Origin: Cryphonectria parasitica EP155
Lineage: Eukaryota; Ascomycota; Sordariomycetes; Diaporthales; Cryphonectriaceae
Length of the DNA stretch: 64,000 bases
Direction of reading: 5' to 3'
Assembly (NCBI RefSeq): GCF_011745365.1
Contig: NW_024468915.1
Span: 2,210,653 to 2,274,652 of the forward strand
Under the pieces are notes generated by a model. That model searched no databases, was not told the DNA's origin, and saw nothing but the letters and a program-made list of their open reading frames with translations. The first letter of the stretch is position 1, and every line of letters begins with the position of its first letter. Position numbers and translations under genes: made by a program. This document shows positions 31,845 through 43,428 of the stretch, in pieces.

Positions 31845-33733
31845 GGTGAATCTAATTTACACTATCTCCTCGACTACGGCCTCCAAGAAAGATTCCTCAG
31901 CCTAGGGTACTGGTGGGTAATTCATTCTGCTTTATATACTGGTTCATACTGCCCCGTTGCAAGCCTCCCCCCCCCCTTCCCCCCCGGGAGGATCCACCCC
32001 CAAAAGCTGACCTCCAGAGGGGCCCCGAGGTCGACTGTGATAAGTCTTCTGGCTCCTTTGCATCTCTTGCTTGTGACACGTCGGGTCTGCATGCAAGTGG
32101 ATGACTGAAGCCGAGGAGCAAAGACCCATCGTCAAACTCGTTCGCCTCGGAGAGAAAAATGTGCACGTGCATATGTGTATAAGAAGTTTGGAGAGAGGTG
32201 CGCATCACTAGGTTGTATCCTGATTCAATATATTGGCGGATCTTTGGTATCTCTTACCAATAGCGCGATGCCCCTTGGCTATAGATACCTCGGCGGTAAC
32301 CAGTCTTTATGTTTACTTCAACCAGACATAAAAGGCCAAGCCGGGAAAGGTCTGTCTCTTTCAAAGGTACTGATTTAGGCAAGTTGTGACCTTGAAAGTG
32401 GCCGAGCTTCCTAACTCGGTCCAACATGACAAGACTAAGACGGGCCCTCGCGATAGGACTGCCACACTATAGACCATATTTTGCCCAGGCGGCTCGTCAA
32501 AGGCCGGTTCGCAATAGGCTCAGTCGTCGTGATTGTCGAGTGAACGAGCATTTCTCATTAATGATTGTGACATCGTCCTAGGATACTATACGCCAGACTA
32601 CGCCGAAAACAGCTTTTTCTTTCACGGGATCAAAGCTTGAACAATTACTTTCCCCCCCTCCTTTTTGACCACTCTAGAATCTACGATAATGTTGCATTTG
32701 CCCCGTGGCCGGATTGATATGCGGATGGCGTCTAGGCCCTCTGTGCTTAGCGACATGGATCTTCAGGGTCCACACCCGATTTTGGTTGAAGGGGGGGGGG
32801 AGGGGGAGGAAGAGTCAGCGCGCTGCAGGGCAAATTGGCCCATCTGATCGCCCATGTCAGCGGCACGAGGACAAAGATTCCAGTGCCAAGAATACCACCT
32901 CGCGTGCTTTCATGGTCTCTACTACAAATATCCTTGACGGGGCGGGGGGTTAGGCTCGGGATATTGACTGGCAACGTTGCCTATACTACAGATATGACCT
33001 ACGCGGGTAACAAAGTTTTACAGAGATCAAGGCCTGTATTCGTTACTCTCGACCAATGCACCATGCGTCAAAACAAAGTGCTCTGGGTTTTGGTCGTCGT
33101 CGTCCTTGAGTATCATTCAAGACACCCAAAAGCTCATCAATTAACAAATCAGCTATTGGCCAATATCTGAACAAAATAATTACACGCTACTCGGCTTTTT
33201 GTGATATTGCTCTGGCCCATGATACTATGGTCACATCGCAGGCGACCTTGGCGGGTATGAATCCGACCGCCTTTTGATGGATGATCCGAGTGAATTATTT
33301 GTTGAAATATGCAGATGCAATCTGAAATGATAGATGTGTCGGCTTCCGCGGCAGACCAATCTTGGTAAGTCCAAGACCGGTGACCAAGTCATTGCAAAAC
33401 AGAGAGAACCAAGATATGGTGCATCTTCAACGTTCCATCCGTACCCGAGATGTGTCCACAACCGCCGCCATTCTATTTGTGTCCGCCCTCCCTCCCTCCC
33501 TTGTATTTTTCTGTGGTCTGCTGGTCACTTGGCTGTCATCTCGTGACTGTGAAGTTCACTGCTGCATCCATAATTGTCACTAATTTTGGATCGCGTGGAA
33601 GTACCGAAGTGCGCAAGCTGATTGATTTTTCAATTTTCTCGCCTTCTTCACCGCATTTCTGTACAATCTCGAGACTGGAGCTCATTTGTTCTGCACCAGA
33701 CAGCGGTAAATGACCACATTGGACTTATGTGCT
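31845..33733. other. 1.9-kb spacer
   Basis: It contains the GH18 promoter, a C-rich stretch (runs of 10 and 7 C at 31967-31985) and a G-rich stretch near 32790-32810. No credible coding frame. Confidence 0.5.
31931..31938 (-). promoter_or_regulatory. TATA box of the GH18 gene
   Basis: TATATAAA on the minus strand, 87-94 bases upstream of the ATG at 31844. Confidence 0.55.
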
Positions 33734-35358
33734 TCAAGCTTGTTCCCCTTCAGTTTCTTTCTTGTCAGGCGCAGGCTTCTCAACCTCTGAGCTCTGTGAT
33801 TTCTTCTCAGCGACAGGTTGGTCATCATCATCATCATTATCATCACCCGACTCTTCATCTTCGTCCTCATACCACCCAGGTATCAGCTCATTATCCGCCT
33901 CCCCATCTTCCACATCTTCCATCCCCCGCAGCACCCTCCGCGCCGCGTCCCTTCCCACCACAGGCAGTTCCTCCACCCCCCACTTGGTCTTCGCCTTGTC
34001 CGGCACCAGCTTCGGGTCGAGCAGCCCCGTCTGGACCAGCACGCTCGCCTGGTCCCAGTACACGTGCTCGCTGTAGAGCTTCCCGCCGCGCACGGTCACG
34101 ATGCTGACGACGAGAACCTCGACGCGCTTTCCCGTCGGGGGCACGCCCGGCAGGATCCACGGCATCTCCTGCGTGTGCTTGAAGCTCATGTGGACCTCGT
34201 CCACCAGGCGGTCGGCGCCGATGGTCCGCGAGATCAGGCGAAGCCTCGTGGAGGGCGGGTTGGCGCTGAGAAAGTAGTCGCTGTAGAAGCGCTCGAGCTC
34301 GGCCGCGCCGACGCCGCCTGTGAGGGTGGGCAGGTAGGTGACGTGGGGTGTCTTGTGCGTGGTGTAGCTAGACATGACGTTCTGTGTGTTGCGGGTGAAG
34401 AACTTGCCTAGAGATCCAAGGCGTGGTGGTCAGTAATGAAGTATTATTGTATGGAAAAGTAGTTATGAGAAAAGCCAAAGACCAGGGTCGTGGGATGATC
34501 AGTACTTTGGATGTTCTCATCGAGTGTCAACTCCATGTTGATATACCGATGGAAAGCCTTCCTCGCCGCCGTAAGGCTTCTGCTCCAGGCCAGCTCTGCG
34601 CTGATCCTCTCGTACTCGTCGAGATCATGCTCCGCAAACCCAGCCTCTGCGGAGTAGGTATAGCTCGGATAAGCCAGCTTGTTGATTCTGCCCGCACCGA
34701 TGCCCGGATCGACGTTCCGCTTGACCACGCGCCTCTTGCCCTGGATGCCGACCATCTGGCTGTGCTTGACCACGCCGACCTCGTTGCCAACGAGGTGGAC
34801 GAGAACCTGGATGCTGGATGGAAATTTGCCTTGAGGCTCTGGGATCCTGGTTGGATAATATGCTATCAGGAGTCCAAGCTTCATGCCCTCGTTGTTGTCC
34901 AGGATGTGATAGTGCTCGAGGCAGAACGAGGCCGCATCGCCATACGCTGACGAGACGAGTCAGTTTCTTGTGGTATCTCGAGCCCTGTACGAAGTGGGAA
35001 CAAATTGGTACACAAAGGAATCATCAACCAACTCACCAACAATTCCAAATGTCTCGCAGGGTCCGAGGTTCTTCTTGGCCAGCCTCTCCAGCTTCCTCAC
35101 GTAGTCATCCCCGCCGTCGCCCATCGGCACATACTCGACCTGAAACCCTTCATCTCGCCACTCTGCAAGGGTGAGATTGTCAAAGTCATCGCTCTCGGCC
35201 GTCACATACAGCTTCGGTGGGTTCCGTGGGAAGTCGTCCGAGAGGAAGCCTGGGTCGTTGTGGTTGGTCGTGTGCTGCGAGACAACCGCGACATTCTTGC
35301 CCTTTGTTCGCTCTGGCAATACTGCGTTCACGTTAAACCCTGGTACGTTGACCTCCAT
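33734..35358 (-). CDS. dienelactone-hydrolase-like domain fused to a SnoaL-like domain
   Basis: Exons are 35358-35037, 34946-34506 and 34407-33734 (478 residues; all phases close). Residues about 1-245 have the alpha/beta-hydrolase layout of the DLH family: VAVVSQHTTNHND at the first strand, KLYVTAESDDFDNLT, and the nucleophile-elbow position GIVAYGDAASFC, which lacks the GxCxG/GxSxG nucleophile. A helical stretch (about 245-285) leads into a SnoaL/NTF2-like cone domain (about 285-410: FYSDYFLSANPPST, ISRTIGADRLVDE, HVYWDQASVLVQTGLL). The tail is very acidic (a run of Asp) then Lys/Glu-rich. It lacks a signal peptide. In SnoaL-type proteins this cone domain binds small aromatic or polyketide substrates. 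The function is inferred only. Confidence 0.82.
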
Positions 35359-36613
35359 GTTTTGGAAGAATAGGCCCGAATGTTTTCGAGAACGTCGATG
35401 TCGTCTTCGCCACACTAGGTTCGCTCATAGATCTGTGCTTAATGTGAGAGAGCATGTATTCTATCGTCTCACTATGATCGCGCACTCACCTCGCGGTGGG
35501 AAAACAGGTTATGCACATTCATGTGGATGACGTCACGCGGGGATCGTCTACAGATCCCGAGTTCTTCATATGTAATAAATACTATGCATTTTATCAATTC
35601 TTTAGAAGCATCCTTGAAATGGACATGAGCCATTCGAATACAGCTGGTGTTATGAGTGTGATGGAATATCCATTCGAATCCATCACGAAGCACACTATAA
35701 TAGAGATAATGCAGAAATCCCAGTACAAAGGTATGAACCAATAATAATTGCTATCGGTAAACCTGCATTCCAATCCCTGACCGCTCAGCCCGTTTCCCGT
35801 ACCCAGCAGTATCCACCCCGATCGGCTGAGCCAAACCCTTAAAACGTCCTATTTGAACCAGTCAAGTAGCCAAGAACATGGCGTACTCTTGCCTGTCTTC
35901 TGGAAAAGACCAGCACTCTCCGAGTCCATGGGATGGCTACCCATCGTTACCGCGCCGATGAACCTTATTCTCTCCAGCCAGCACATTTTTCGCATCCTTT
36001 TGAGAAACTCTTTAATGCCTTTAACCCTCGTGTTCGTCACATGTACCGTTTCAGGGACGCGGCATGTATGGCGCACCCACGTAGTAGGAAATTTCGACGG
36101 TGATCATAATTCTCGACAATACGGAAATGCCATCAAACATTCTCATATACTAACGTGCTATGAGACTAATGTGCAATTCTTAGAGAAGGTCTGCTTGGTT
36201 GTACGCGAGAGTTCAAGACACTGCCTTGTCCTTCTCAGCTGCTTGTATGGACAAGGCTGAGACTTGCCAAATTTGGAGCCTGACAGAACGGGCCACCTAT
36301 GTAAGGGGGATCCTGGCACATGACACACCCACTGGACTCCCGAAAAGGCAGAGAATGCTGACTGTAACTTGTCTAAAGCTGCCACATCGAGGCTTGTTCC
36401 GAGCCTCTTGCGCCTGTTCCGAATGCTCAAATGAATGGGTGGGAGGCTCGTAGTCGCTCGCCATCAAAACTGTCACGCCACTTAATATACAGTACGTGAT
36501 AGACGAATTTCTGCGGGTGCAGGAGGAGAAGTAGCAAGCACTTGTTCCAATATGCCTGGCCCACTTGGGACAGTCGCGTGCTGATCATTGCGCAATAATA
36601 AGTTCTTGTTAAA
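35359..36613. other. spacer between fusion gene and PIPK-like gene
   Basis: AT-rich centre (35540-35760). Frames are short and unsupported on both strands. The left end is the promoter region of the fusion gene. Confidence 0.5.
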
Positions 36614-37813
36614 CTACTCATCTACTTGGCTGTTTCTAACCTCCACGATCTCGTGGCATAGCTTCAAGAAACGCTCTCTGTACTCTTCTGGCGTAGTGGT
36701 GATGCTCATCGGTCCATGGTGATGGATCAGTTTGTTGTATGCATTAATCAAAAATGTCATCAGACGCGGCTGCATTTTGTGTTTGGCCCAGAAGAAGTCA
36801 AGGATGGCTGCGCGGTAGAGGAATTTGCCGTCAGCGCTCGGTATTCCGGTTCTCCATGACGCCGGTCCTGGCGGTACAGCAGGAGGCTCGTCAGGAACCA
36901 CATCCTCCTCATCTGCTGGCAGGGGTGACGTTGACGAGGACGGGTTAATGGCCTCTTGCGCCGGCGCTTTCGGCTGGATCCGGACCAGAAAGAGTGAGTA
37001 ATCAACCGCATTGTAGTGTGCCAGCATGCGCGTGTCTTCCTCCAAGCATCGCCAGAACTCATCGGCCTTCTCCTTGCTTAAAATGATCTTGTCGTGGAAC
37101 TCGTCTGCCAGCTGGCTCTTGGTGGCCTCGCTTGTAAGCCTCCCTTCCGCAATGTCCCGCTCTGGGTAGAAATAGCTTGTCGGCTTGAGATCCCACTGTT
37201 CCCAGTCCGGCTTGCCCGCCTTCTCGGCGTCCTCTTTTCCATACAAGATGTTGTCCATGACGATATGGTGGCTTGGGGCCGTACCCAGCTGGTGCCCAAG
37301 AGACAGGCCAGAGCTGGCAAGGAAGTCACAAATGCGAACAATGAGGGACTTGGGATGGCCAGCGATATGTGCTACATAGGTGTCAAGCAAGTCGTTGCGA
37401 AAGAAGGTGTGCTCGTGATGGCGTGGTACGGATTTTACGAGAAATTTCTGATCAGTTGTGGAGAAAAAAGTCTAACAGAAAGCGTTTAGTCGTGCATGGA
37501 AGCAGTAATAGATGGCGATGTAACTCACTGATCCAGAGAATCCCATGTCTCCCATCGGCATTAAGACGTCTTCGGGTTTACCGTCTTCCACTGGCCTGAA
37601 TGACGTGATGTATTCATCTTCCTCGAGTTTCCAATGTTTCTCACGAAGATCTTGGAAGACCTGGGGCCGGTGCTTGTGAAGCGGCAGTTGGTAGATTGAG
37701 AAGATGGTGGAGATGAGCGTGAGGATGAAGGCAATGGGCGAGCGTGACCTCTTCTTTGCGCCGTTGATGAGGGTCAGCACGATGGAACGTGCAATCGCGT
37801 CGAGTCGACCCAT
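36614..37813 (-). CDS. compact phosphatidylinositol-phosphate kinase-like protein
   Basis: Exons are 37813-37529 and 37471-36614 (380 residues; phase 0). Motifs of the PIPK fold are in order: the glycine-rich loop MGDMGFSGSTFF, the ATP-binding Lys in QKFLVKSV, the HHIVMDNIL strand, WDLKPTSYFYPERD (DLK motif), VDYSLFLVRI (the MDYSLL-like motif) and RAAILDFFWAKHKM (the IID metal-binding region). Most fungal PIPKs (Mss4, Fab1) are far longer; this one has only about 70 residues before the kinase core, with a hydrophobic stretch (FILTLISTIFSIYQL) that may anchor it. A Pro/Ser-rich insert separates DYSLF from the last motif. The start could also be the ATG at 37837. Activity on PI4P or other lipids is not provable. 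Confidence 0.8.
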
Positions 37814-39371
37814 CCTGTTAGGTGTTTTTTTCTCCACGCTCAGTGTGAATCAGTATGTCTCATAACATAAGACGACGTCAACCGCCGACAACGTTGGTGA
37901 TCAGCCCTCTACCGACACCAAGGACCATCGATGGAACCTCACGGGCTGAAGGCTATGTGAAGACTGTCGCTGGATGGCCAGGTCTTAAAAACAATGGTCG
38001 TTCTCGGATCGTTGTCACGACAACCACAGAGGTGTTCAGTCGATCAAATATCGTGGATAACAAATAGCTAATATCGCAAAGCGTTTCGCTGCGTTATTCG
38101 TCTCGGACTTGCCAATGTTTTTGGTGGTATATTATGGTTCTTCGAGCTTGGTTGGTGGGGCCTGCGTTTTTCTCAGTGTAAACAAAGAAGAAACTAGACC
38201 GTAGCTGCCATAAGATCCCGGAAGGGCGGACCAGTGCAGCCGCGGTTTCTCAGCACCTAACAAGCCAACAAATATCGAACCAATCTACTCGGAAAGAGTA
38301 AATGTGTGAGTGCGTGTGTTAAGATGAGAAGAGAAGAGAAGGAGGAGTTTCAGTGCTTGAGGTCGTAGCTTTAGATTAATGTAACTGGGGAGTTCCATGT
38401 CTGCTCAAGAATTCAGTTCACGCAGGAAGGGAAAAGAAAATGACGTCATGCAACACCGGAGGCTTTTCTCCGGCAGTGGCCAACCCTGCAGACGTGCCGA
38501 GAGTATGCCTGGCTGTTCTGATTGTCGCGAGGCTGTCAATCTCACAAGAGACGTGCGTACCGAAGAACCCTTTAAATCCAGGGAAAGAACTCCAATTGTC
38601 TTCATTTGTGTACAGAAATAGCACAGGTGAACCTAAACTCACAAGTCTCATTTTCTATCGCACAGGACTTTTGCTGACTTGGCATTTCCACGATTTGTAC
38701 TAAAACAGTTGGCAGTCTGTCGCACAGCCTTGCGACTTTGAGGAGGCAAGTCAAGAACAGTCCAGGCAAACAGCCTGTGATACTTCATTGCTTCCTATCG
38801 CCTTCTTAAACCAGCGCCAACTTCTCAGTAATGAGCTCAGTGGTCAATGTTCTGCCGTCACTATTCCTTGTCCCCTTTTCAGTGCCCAAGTGTCTCTCCT
38901 GATTGCGGGCTTCAACACTTGAGAAATGAGTATCAAAACCAATCTAGTGACATGTGCAATAAAAGAGGCTTCACAAGAGGGAGATTGATGTTCTAGAATC
39001 CGAGTACGAAATTTATTATGATTGTACAGTAGTGACTTCCGTGAGCCTTGCATTCTACACCTTCATGAACAGGACTTTGTAAGGCGGATGATGCACTGAG
39101 CCGATGTTTGTTACACAGCAACAGTGTGAGGTTGAGACTTTGGCCCCTCGAAGCTGAACTTTCCACGGCAGAGTCTCGACAGTTGACGCACAAATTTGAC
39201 GACCGCAGCGGCGCTCGCCAAAGGTGGCGCTGGTATCAACAACCTCGAGCTTCTTCCTCACTATTGTGAGCCGCCCTCAACCTCATCGCAACCGCTGTTT
39301 CTGGAGGTTTCTCCAAGGCTTTAATACAGAGCTGCGGAGCATCCTGTAGTGCTACAGGAATGCAACCGCGG
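37814..39371. other. 1.6-kb spacer
   Basis: Promoter side of the PIPK-like gene and 3' flank of the CxxC gene. Short frames only; a small CCGGAG/CTCCGG inverted repeat lies at 38456-38473. Confidence 0.5.
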
Positions 39372-40415
39372 TTATGAAATCGAACGGACTTGCCTGTCCT
39401 CGATGTCTGCATTCCGCAGAGGCCAATCTGTGCCCGAGTTTTTGCTGCTGTGAGTTCGCACAACCTCAACGTTGGAGTTGCGATGAATATGCACGACCTT
39501 GACCTCTGCGGCGGTGTAGACCTGGCCATTGTATGCTTCAGCGTTGTAGGAGGATGATAGGCTGAAGGAAAACTGAGAGGCATTGCTTATGGGACGTTGG
39601 GAAGCTTCGTGTTCGTCATGGGCTCGACGACTGACCACGGACAGATGATTCTCATCCTCGACGATGGCGTCGTTCATGTGCTCTTCCTGATCATTCATGC
39701 TGTATGCTGCATAGATCTCGGTATCTTCAAACCACCCATTCATCTCTGGAAGGGCCCCGTAGGTATCCATGATTTCCTCCATATTTCGGTATGGCATAGT
39801 CGTTGTAGAGGTTCCGCCATCAATGTTCTGCTCGTCCTGAATGGGTTTTCCACATCTGGCGCAGTCCCTGTAGCCTCTCTGCCGTTCCAAAAATGGCTTT
39901 CTGCACCCCGCGCATTCCATCAAGAACGTCTGCTGGTCGTCCAGGAAAAGCTTTCCGCACTCCATGCAATCCGTGTAGTGCGGTTTCGCTCTCTCGGGGC
40001 TGGTGGAGGGCCGCATGTGTGAGGCTTCCTTAGGGCGAAAGGAATCTTTGGTGAATGGGAATTGGAGAGAGCTCATGCCGTCTGAATAAGTGCCATCAGA
40101 CCATCCATTATCATCTTCACCGTCGAGTAACAGCTTCTTTTCTGAAGGGGACGAGTATGCAATGCCTCGCTTAGGGTTGTGTTCGAAAAGAAGTTGACGA
40201 AGGTTTGCAACTGCAGGGCGTCGCTTGAGCATCTGTCCGAAACTCTTGGTATGAGTTTCGATGTGACTATAGCCCTCATTTGCTCGAGACACCTGTTTGC
40301 CGAGACGCTTCGGTGGTTTCATATTGTGGATGAGCCCTTCTTGGTCATTGCCCTGGAAAGGCTTGAACATTTGGAGGACTTTGCGGTAGCCCTGCAACAT
40401 GCCTGAGTGGGTCAT
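39372..40415 (-). CDS. protein with three tandem CxxC zinc-ribbon-like motifs
   Basis: Single exon of 347 residues from an ATG at 40415; a 5' UTR intron is possible (donor GTGAGT near 40519). At about residues 148-195 there are three similar units, CMECGKLF, CAGCRKPF and CARCGKPI, spaced 17-18 residues, each of the form CxxC(G/R)K(L/P)(F/I). Six cysteines could bind one or more zinc ions. The remainder is hydrophilic, with a basic N-terminal region (KPPKRLGKQ, LKRRPAV) and a low-complexity Ser/Asn part. No signal peptide or membrane helix. It is probably a nuclear or cytosolic adaptor. I do not recognise the family. Confidence 0.7.
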   Translation of the reverse strand: MTHSGMLQGYRKVLQMFKPFQGNDQEGLIHNMKPPKRLGKQVSRANEGYSHIETHTKSFGQMLKRRPAVANLRQLLFEHNPKRGIAYSSPSEKKLLLDGEDDNGWSDGTYSDGMSSLQFPFTKDSFRPKEASHMRPSTSPERAKPHYTDCMECGKLFLDDQQTFLMECAGCRKPFLERQRGYRDCARCGKPIQDEQNIDGGTSTTTMPYRNMEEIMDTYGALPEMNGWFEDTEIYAAYSMNDQEEHMNDAIVEDENHLSVVSRRAHDEHEASQRPISNASQFSFSLSSSYNAEAYNGQVYTAAEVKVVHIHRNSNVEVVRTHSSKNSGTDWPLRNADIEDRQVRSIS

Positions 40416-41285
40416 ATGGATCTCGAGGCAGAATGCTATGATGTAATATCAAAGCTGAGCTGCACTGGGTTGAATTAGTTGGTGTTGAGATGAGAATGTG
40501 AAGAGTAGTAGAGACTCACGCAAGTCTGGATGTGTTGTGTGCGTATCGAGAGGCAAGGTGAGATTAAGTTTGTTGAGAAAGCATCAGCATGCAAATGTTT
40601 GCGTAGCATGCAGGTCAGAGGGCCCTTTATAATGTTGCAGAATGTTCAACCTGGCTATTGCATATTATTTCAGGATTCAAAAATAGATGGAACAACGCTA
40701 TTGCAGCTGTGTTGTTACAGTACAATAGACTCTTAGTGAAGAAGTCTGTCAAAGTGACTGCAGGTGTCATGGGAAATTATCCAACTAATCTCACACCAAG
40801 CTATCCAGTCTCGGTTGGTTTTAATGTGAACTAGCTGTAAAAGTCATACAGGTGACCGCGTAAATCATTTACCAATATAGTTTACACATGGGATAAGAAG
40901 TATTATCTTTGTGAAAGCCTCGGTTCACGTAGTACTGGCCCATCCAGAAAACAGGAGACAATTGAACAATTGAGCAGATCAAGAAACTACTGAAATGCCT
41001 TAGGCTCGATCTACGCCTTCAATAGAACCACTGAAACAGTATGGTTGTATTTGCTTGTATGTATTGTTGGACTCTTTAGTTTCCTGGCTGAAGCCATGAT
41101 TGTTTCCATGTGGGGTTGCTCACAATCAGTTCAAGGAATGAAACCAGCACAACATCAACATCTCGACTTACCTTCACGAACAATCATCAAGCAAGTGATC
41201 CGAGATCGTATTGGAATTTTTTAGGGCAAAACGAATAGAATTTGTTATACTGTTAATGAACAAAGTCTCCTTCGTGCATAGCTGT
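40416..41285. other. AT-rich spacer
   Basis: Upstream region of the CxxC gene. I see nothing else in it. Confidence 0.5.
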
Positions 41286-41867
41286 TTATTCGCAATTGTG
41301 ACAAGCTCTCATTGATACTTTATGTAGTGTTACCTCACCTATGCATGGTCTTCTACATGTACTTTGGAAAGTTTCATTGTTCCCTTGTTGCAGAGTTGGC
41401 TTGGTAGACTTTTCGCGTCTCATGAAGATGGATTGATATGCTCTATCTGATGTAACTTCAACTCTCAGGGAAGAGTGAACATCCTCTGAGGTACTTGCGT
41501 GCACTGGACCAGATAGATGCCCCATAATTTGTCTGTGAACCAGGAGAGTTACAATTCGAGTAGCGGCAGGCGGACAAAGGTCTTGGTCATGGTGATCGGT
41601 ACAGCCCAGCCTTGACACAAAAAATTGAGCTTGACCATGAAGTAAATTTAGAAACAATCTGTCCACTTTCTGATCCAGAGTAAAAACATGTCGATAGGGT
41701 TTGCTACCGCCAATCTCACAGGTTTGTTTTATGGGTCTCTGAAGACCGCCAGTGCTTTGTCGCCATTCTGTCATGTGTACTGTTACACCACAGCCTTTGT
41801 TGCCTGTAATCTTGTATGGCATTGTGGCACGAAAAAAGAGAGAAAAGGTCGTTGAGTGACACTCCAT
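41286..41867 (-). CDS. hypothetical protein, doubtful
   Basis: Open frame of 193 codons from an ATG at 41867 (an inner ATG is at 41822). The product has scattered Cys and His, no domain, signal peptide or membrane segment, and no splice support. Local base composition is AT-rich and codon use is not distinctive. It may be a lineage-specific gene or a chance frame. Confidence 0.28.
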   Translation of the reverse strand: MECHSTTFSLFFRATMPYKITGNKGCGVTVHMTEWRQSTGGLQRPIKQTCEIGGSKPYRHVFTLDQKVDRLFLNLLHGQAQFFVSRLGCTDHHDQDLCPPAATRIVTLLVHRQIMGHLSGPVHASTSEDVHSSLRVEVTSDRAYQSIFMRREKSTKPTLQQGNNETFQSTCRRPCIGEVTLHKVSMRACHNCE

Positions 41868-42078
41868 GCACAATCGTCACATCGCCGATCACCAATCATC
41901 GCTGATGATAACAGTATGCGCCTCCACGTGAACACTGATTGTATGTTCCCAAAACAGAGAATAAAATCTCTTCATTAGTAGACCTCACGACCTCGACACC
42001 ACGCTAATAAATGATCTCCAACTTGGAAGAGAGGAAACAAAAAGTCATCGAGGCACCTTCACCCCTAGGTGCAGCTCA

Positions 42079-43428
42079 TCACACCGCCCTCGCCGGGCTG
42101 GCTCTCGACGCATCCCAATGAAACTCCGGCCGACCCGCCCCCAATCGAGGATCCTGCTTAATCTGATATCGAATCGGCCCCAGGTACAAATGATCATGCA
42201 TCTGCGTTTTCTTCTCCCCCTCGGGCGCCTCCACACCGTGCAGCAGCTCAAGGTCGTAGTTATTCGGCGTGGGTGGCGGGGTGGCACGGCGCCATGACCA
42301 GACTCCGCGCGGAAGCAGCACGGTGGTGCCCTGTTTGCCCTCGATGCGCGTCGGCTCCGAGGGAAGGCTGAAGATGCGGCGGACCATGGGCCAGAGCACG
42401 GGCACGCAGGCGCAGATGAAGATACTGCCCGGCTCGGCGACCGTCCAGATGAGGTTGTTCACCTGCCAGGTCTGGTCCGAGTTGGACGTGAGCATAAACA
42501 TGTAGTAGGCGCGGATGATAGAAGCGATGCAGCCACTGCGTAATCAATTTCAGTCAGCAAGCTGAGTCAGAATATATAAAGAGTGAAAATGACATAGGAA
42601 ATACATAATTATACGCTTAAAAGAACCATCAGTCGCTTTCGGGGAGGACTTACAAGGAACCGATCAAGAATACCACCGTTAGCGCAATCTTCTGTGCCCG
42701 CGAAACCTTCTGTAACGCCCAGATCATCGGTGTCGGCAACGCCAGCAACACGACGTCGTGAAGCACATTCGGGAGCGGTATAAACCGATATGTCGCCAGC
42801 TGATCAATGCACACGCCGTTCAGCGTCTTATCCCACTGGTACGCGACGGGCGTGCATTGTACGATGGCCACGATCGTCTCGCTGAGAGCCCATAGCCACA
42901 CGTACACAATCAAGCCCCACGTGAAATGACGGAACCAGCGCTCTACACCAAAGATGCGGCGGTACAGGAGCAGGATCGAGGTCTTCATGATGGCGATGGC
43001 CATACTGTAGAGGATCTCCATGGCGAAGAGTGTCTGGGCAAACCTGACGAACGCGGTGGGTTCGTTTAGGAGGATCCAGGCCTCGTGTCGCCCGGCGTCG
43101 CCATGTGAGGCACCTTGAAAACTGCATGTGAGCGGAGCAGAGGAGGAGGGAAAGAGAAGGAGAGAGATAGAGAGGGGAGTGAGACTAGGGTTCTCTCGAA
43201 CTCACATAACAATAGATCGATACATAGCCCCATCATGAGTATATATGATGGTATCATCAACCAGTCCTCCAAGAAGACCGGACTATCCGCGACGCGATGT
43301 GCCACATACCGCAGGAAGAAAACCACCGTGCCGAAGACCATGAAAAGGACTGAAATGGCTATGATACCGCCGCCCCTGTTGGCGTCCAGCCCGCCTTCCA
43401 AGGCCATCGCTGCATTGCTGAAACTCAT
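42079..43428 (-). CDS. rhodopsin-like seven-helix fungal integral membrane protein
   Basis: Exons are 43428-43206, 43113-42654 and 42535-42079 (379 residues; all phases close). Seven hydrophobic helices can be followed: GGIIAISVLFMVFGTVVFFL, the WLMIPSYILMMGLCIDLLL region, FAQTLFAMEILYSMAIAI, FTWGLIVYVWLWALSETIV, PLPNVLHDVVLLALPTPMI, KIALTVVFLIGSF, and the NNLIWTVAEPGSIFICACVP region. Motifs MKTSILLLYRRIF, the QCTPVAYQWD loop Cys, LPTPMIW and EPGSIFICACVPVLWP are hallmarks of the fungal 'rhodopsin domain' family (related to PTH11-type receptors, here without a CFEM domain). The cytosolic tail carries PPPTPNNYDLELL. Ligand unknown; the location is probably the plasma membrane. Confidence 0.9.
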
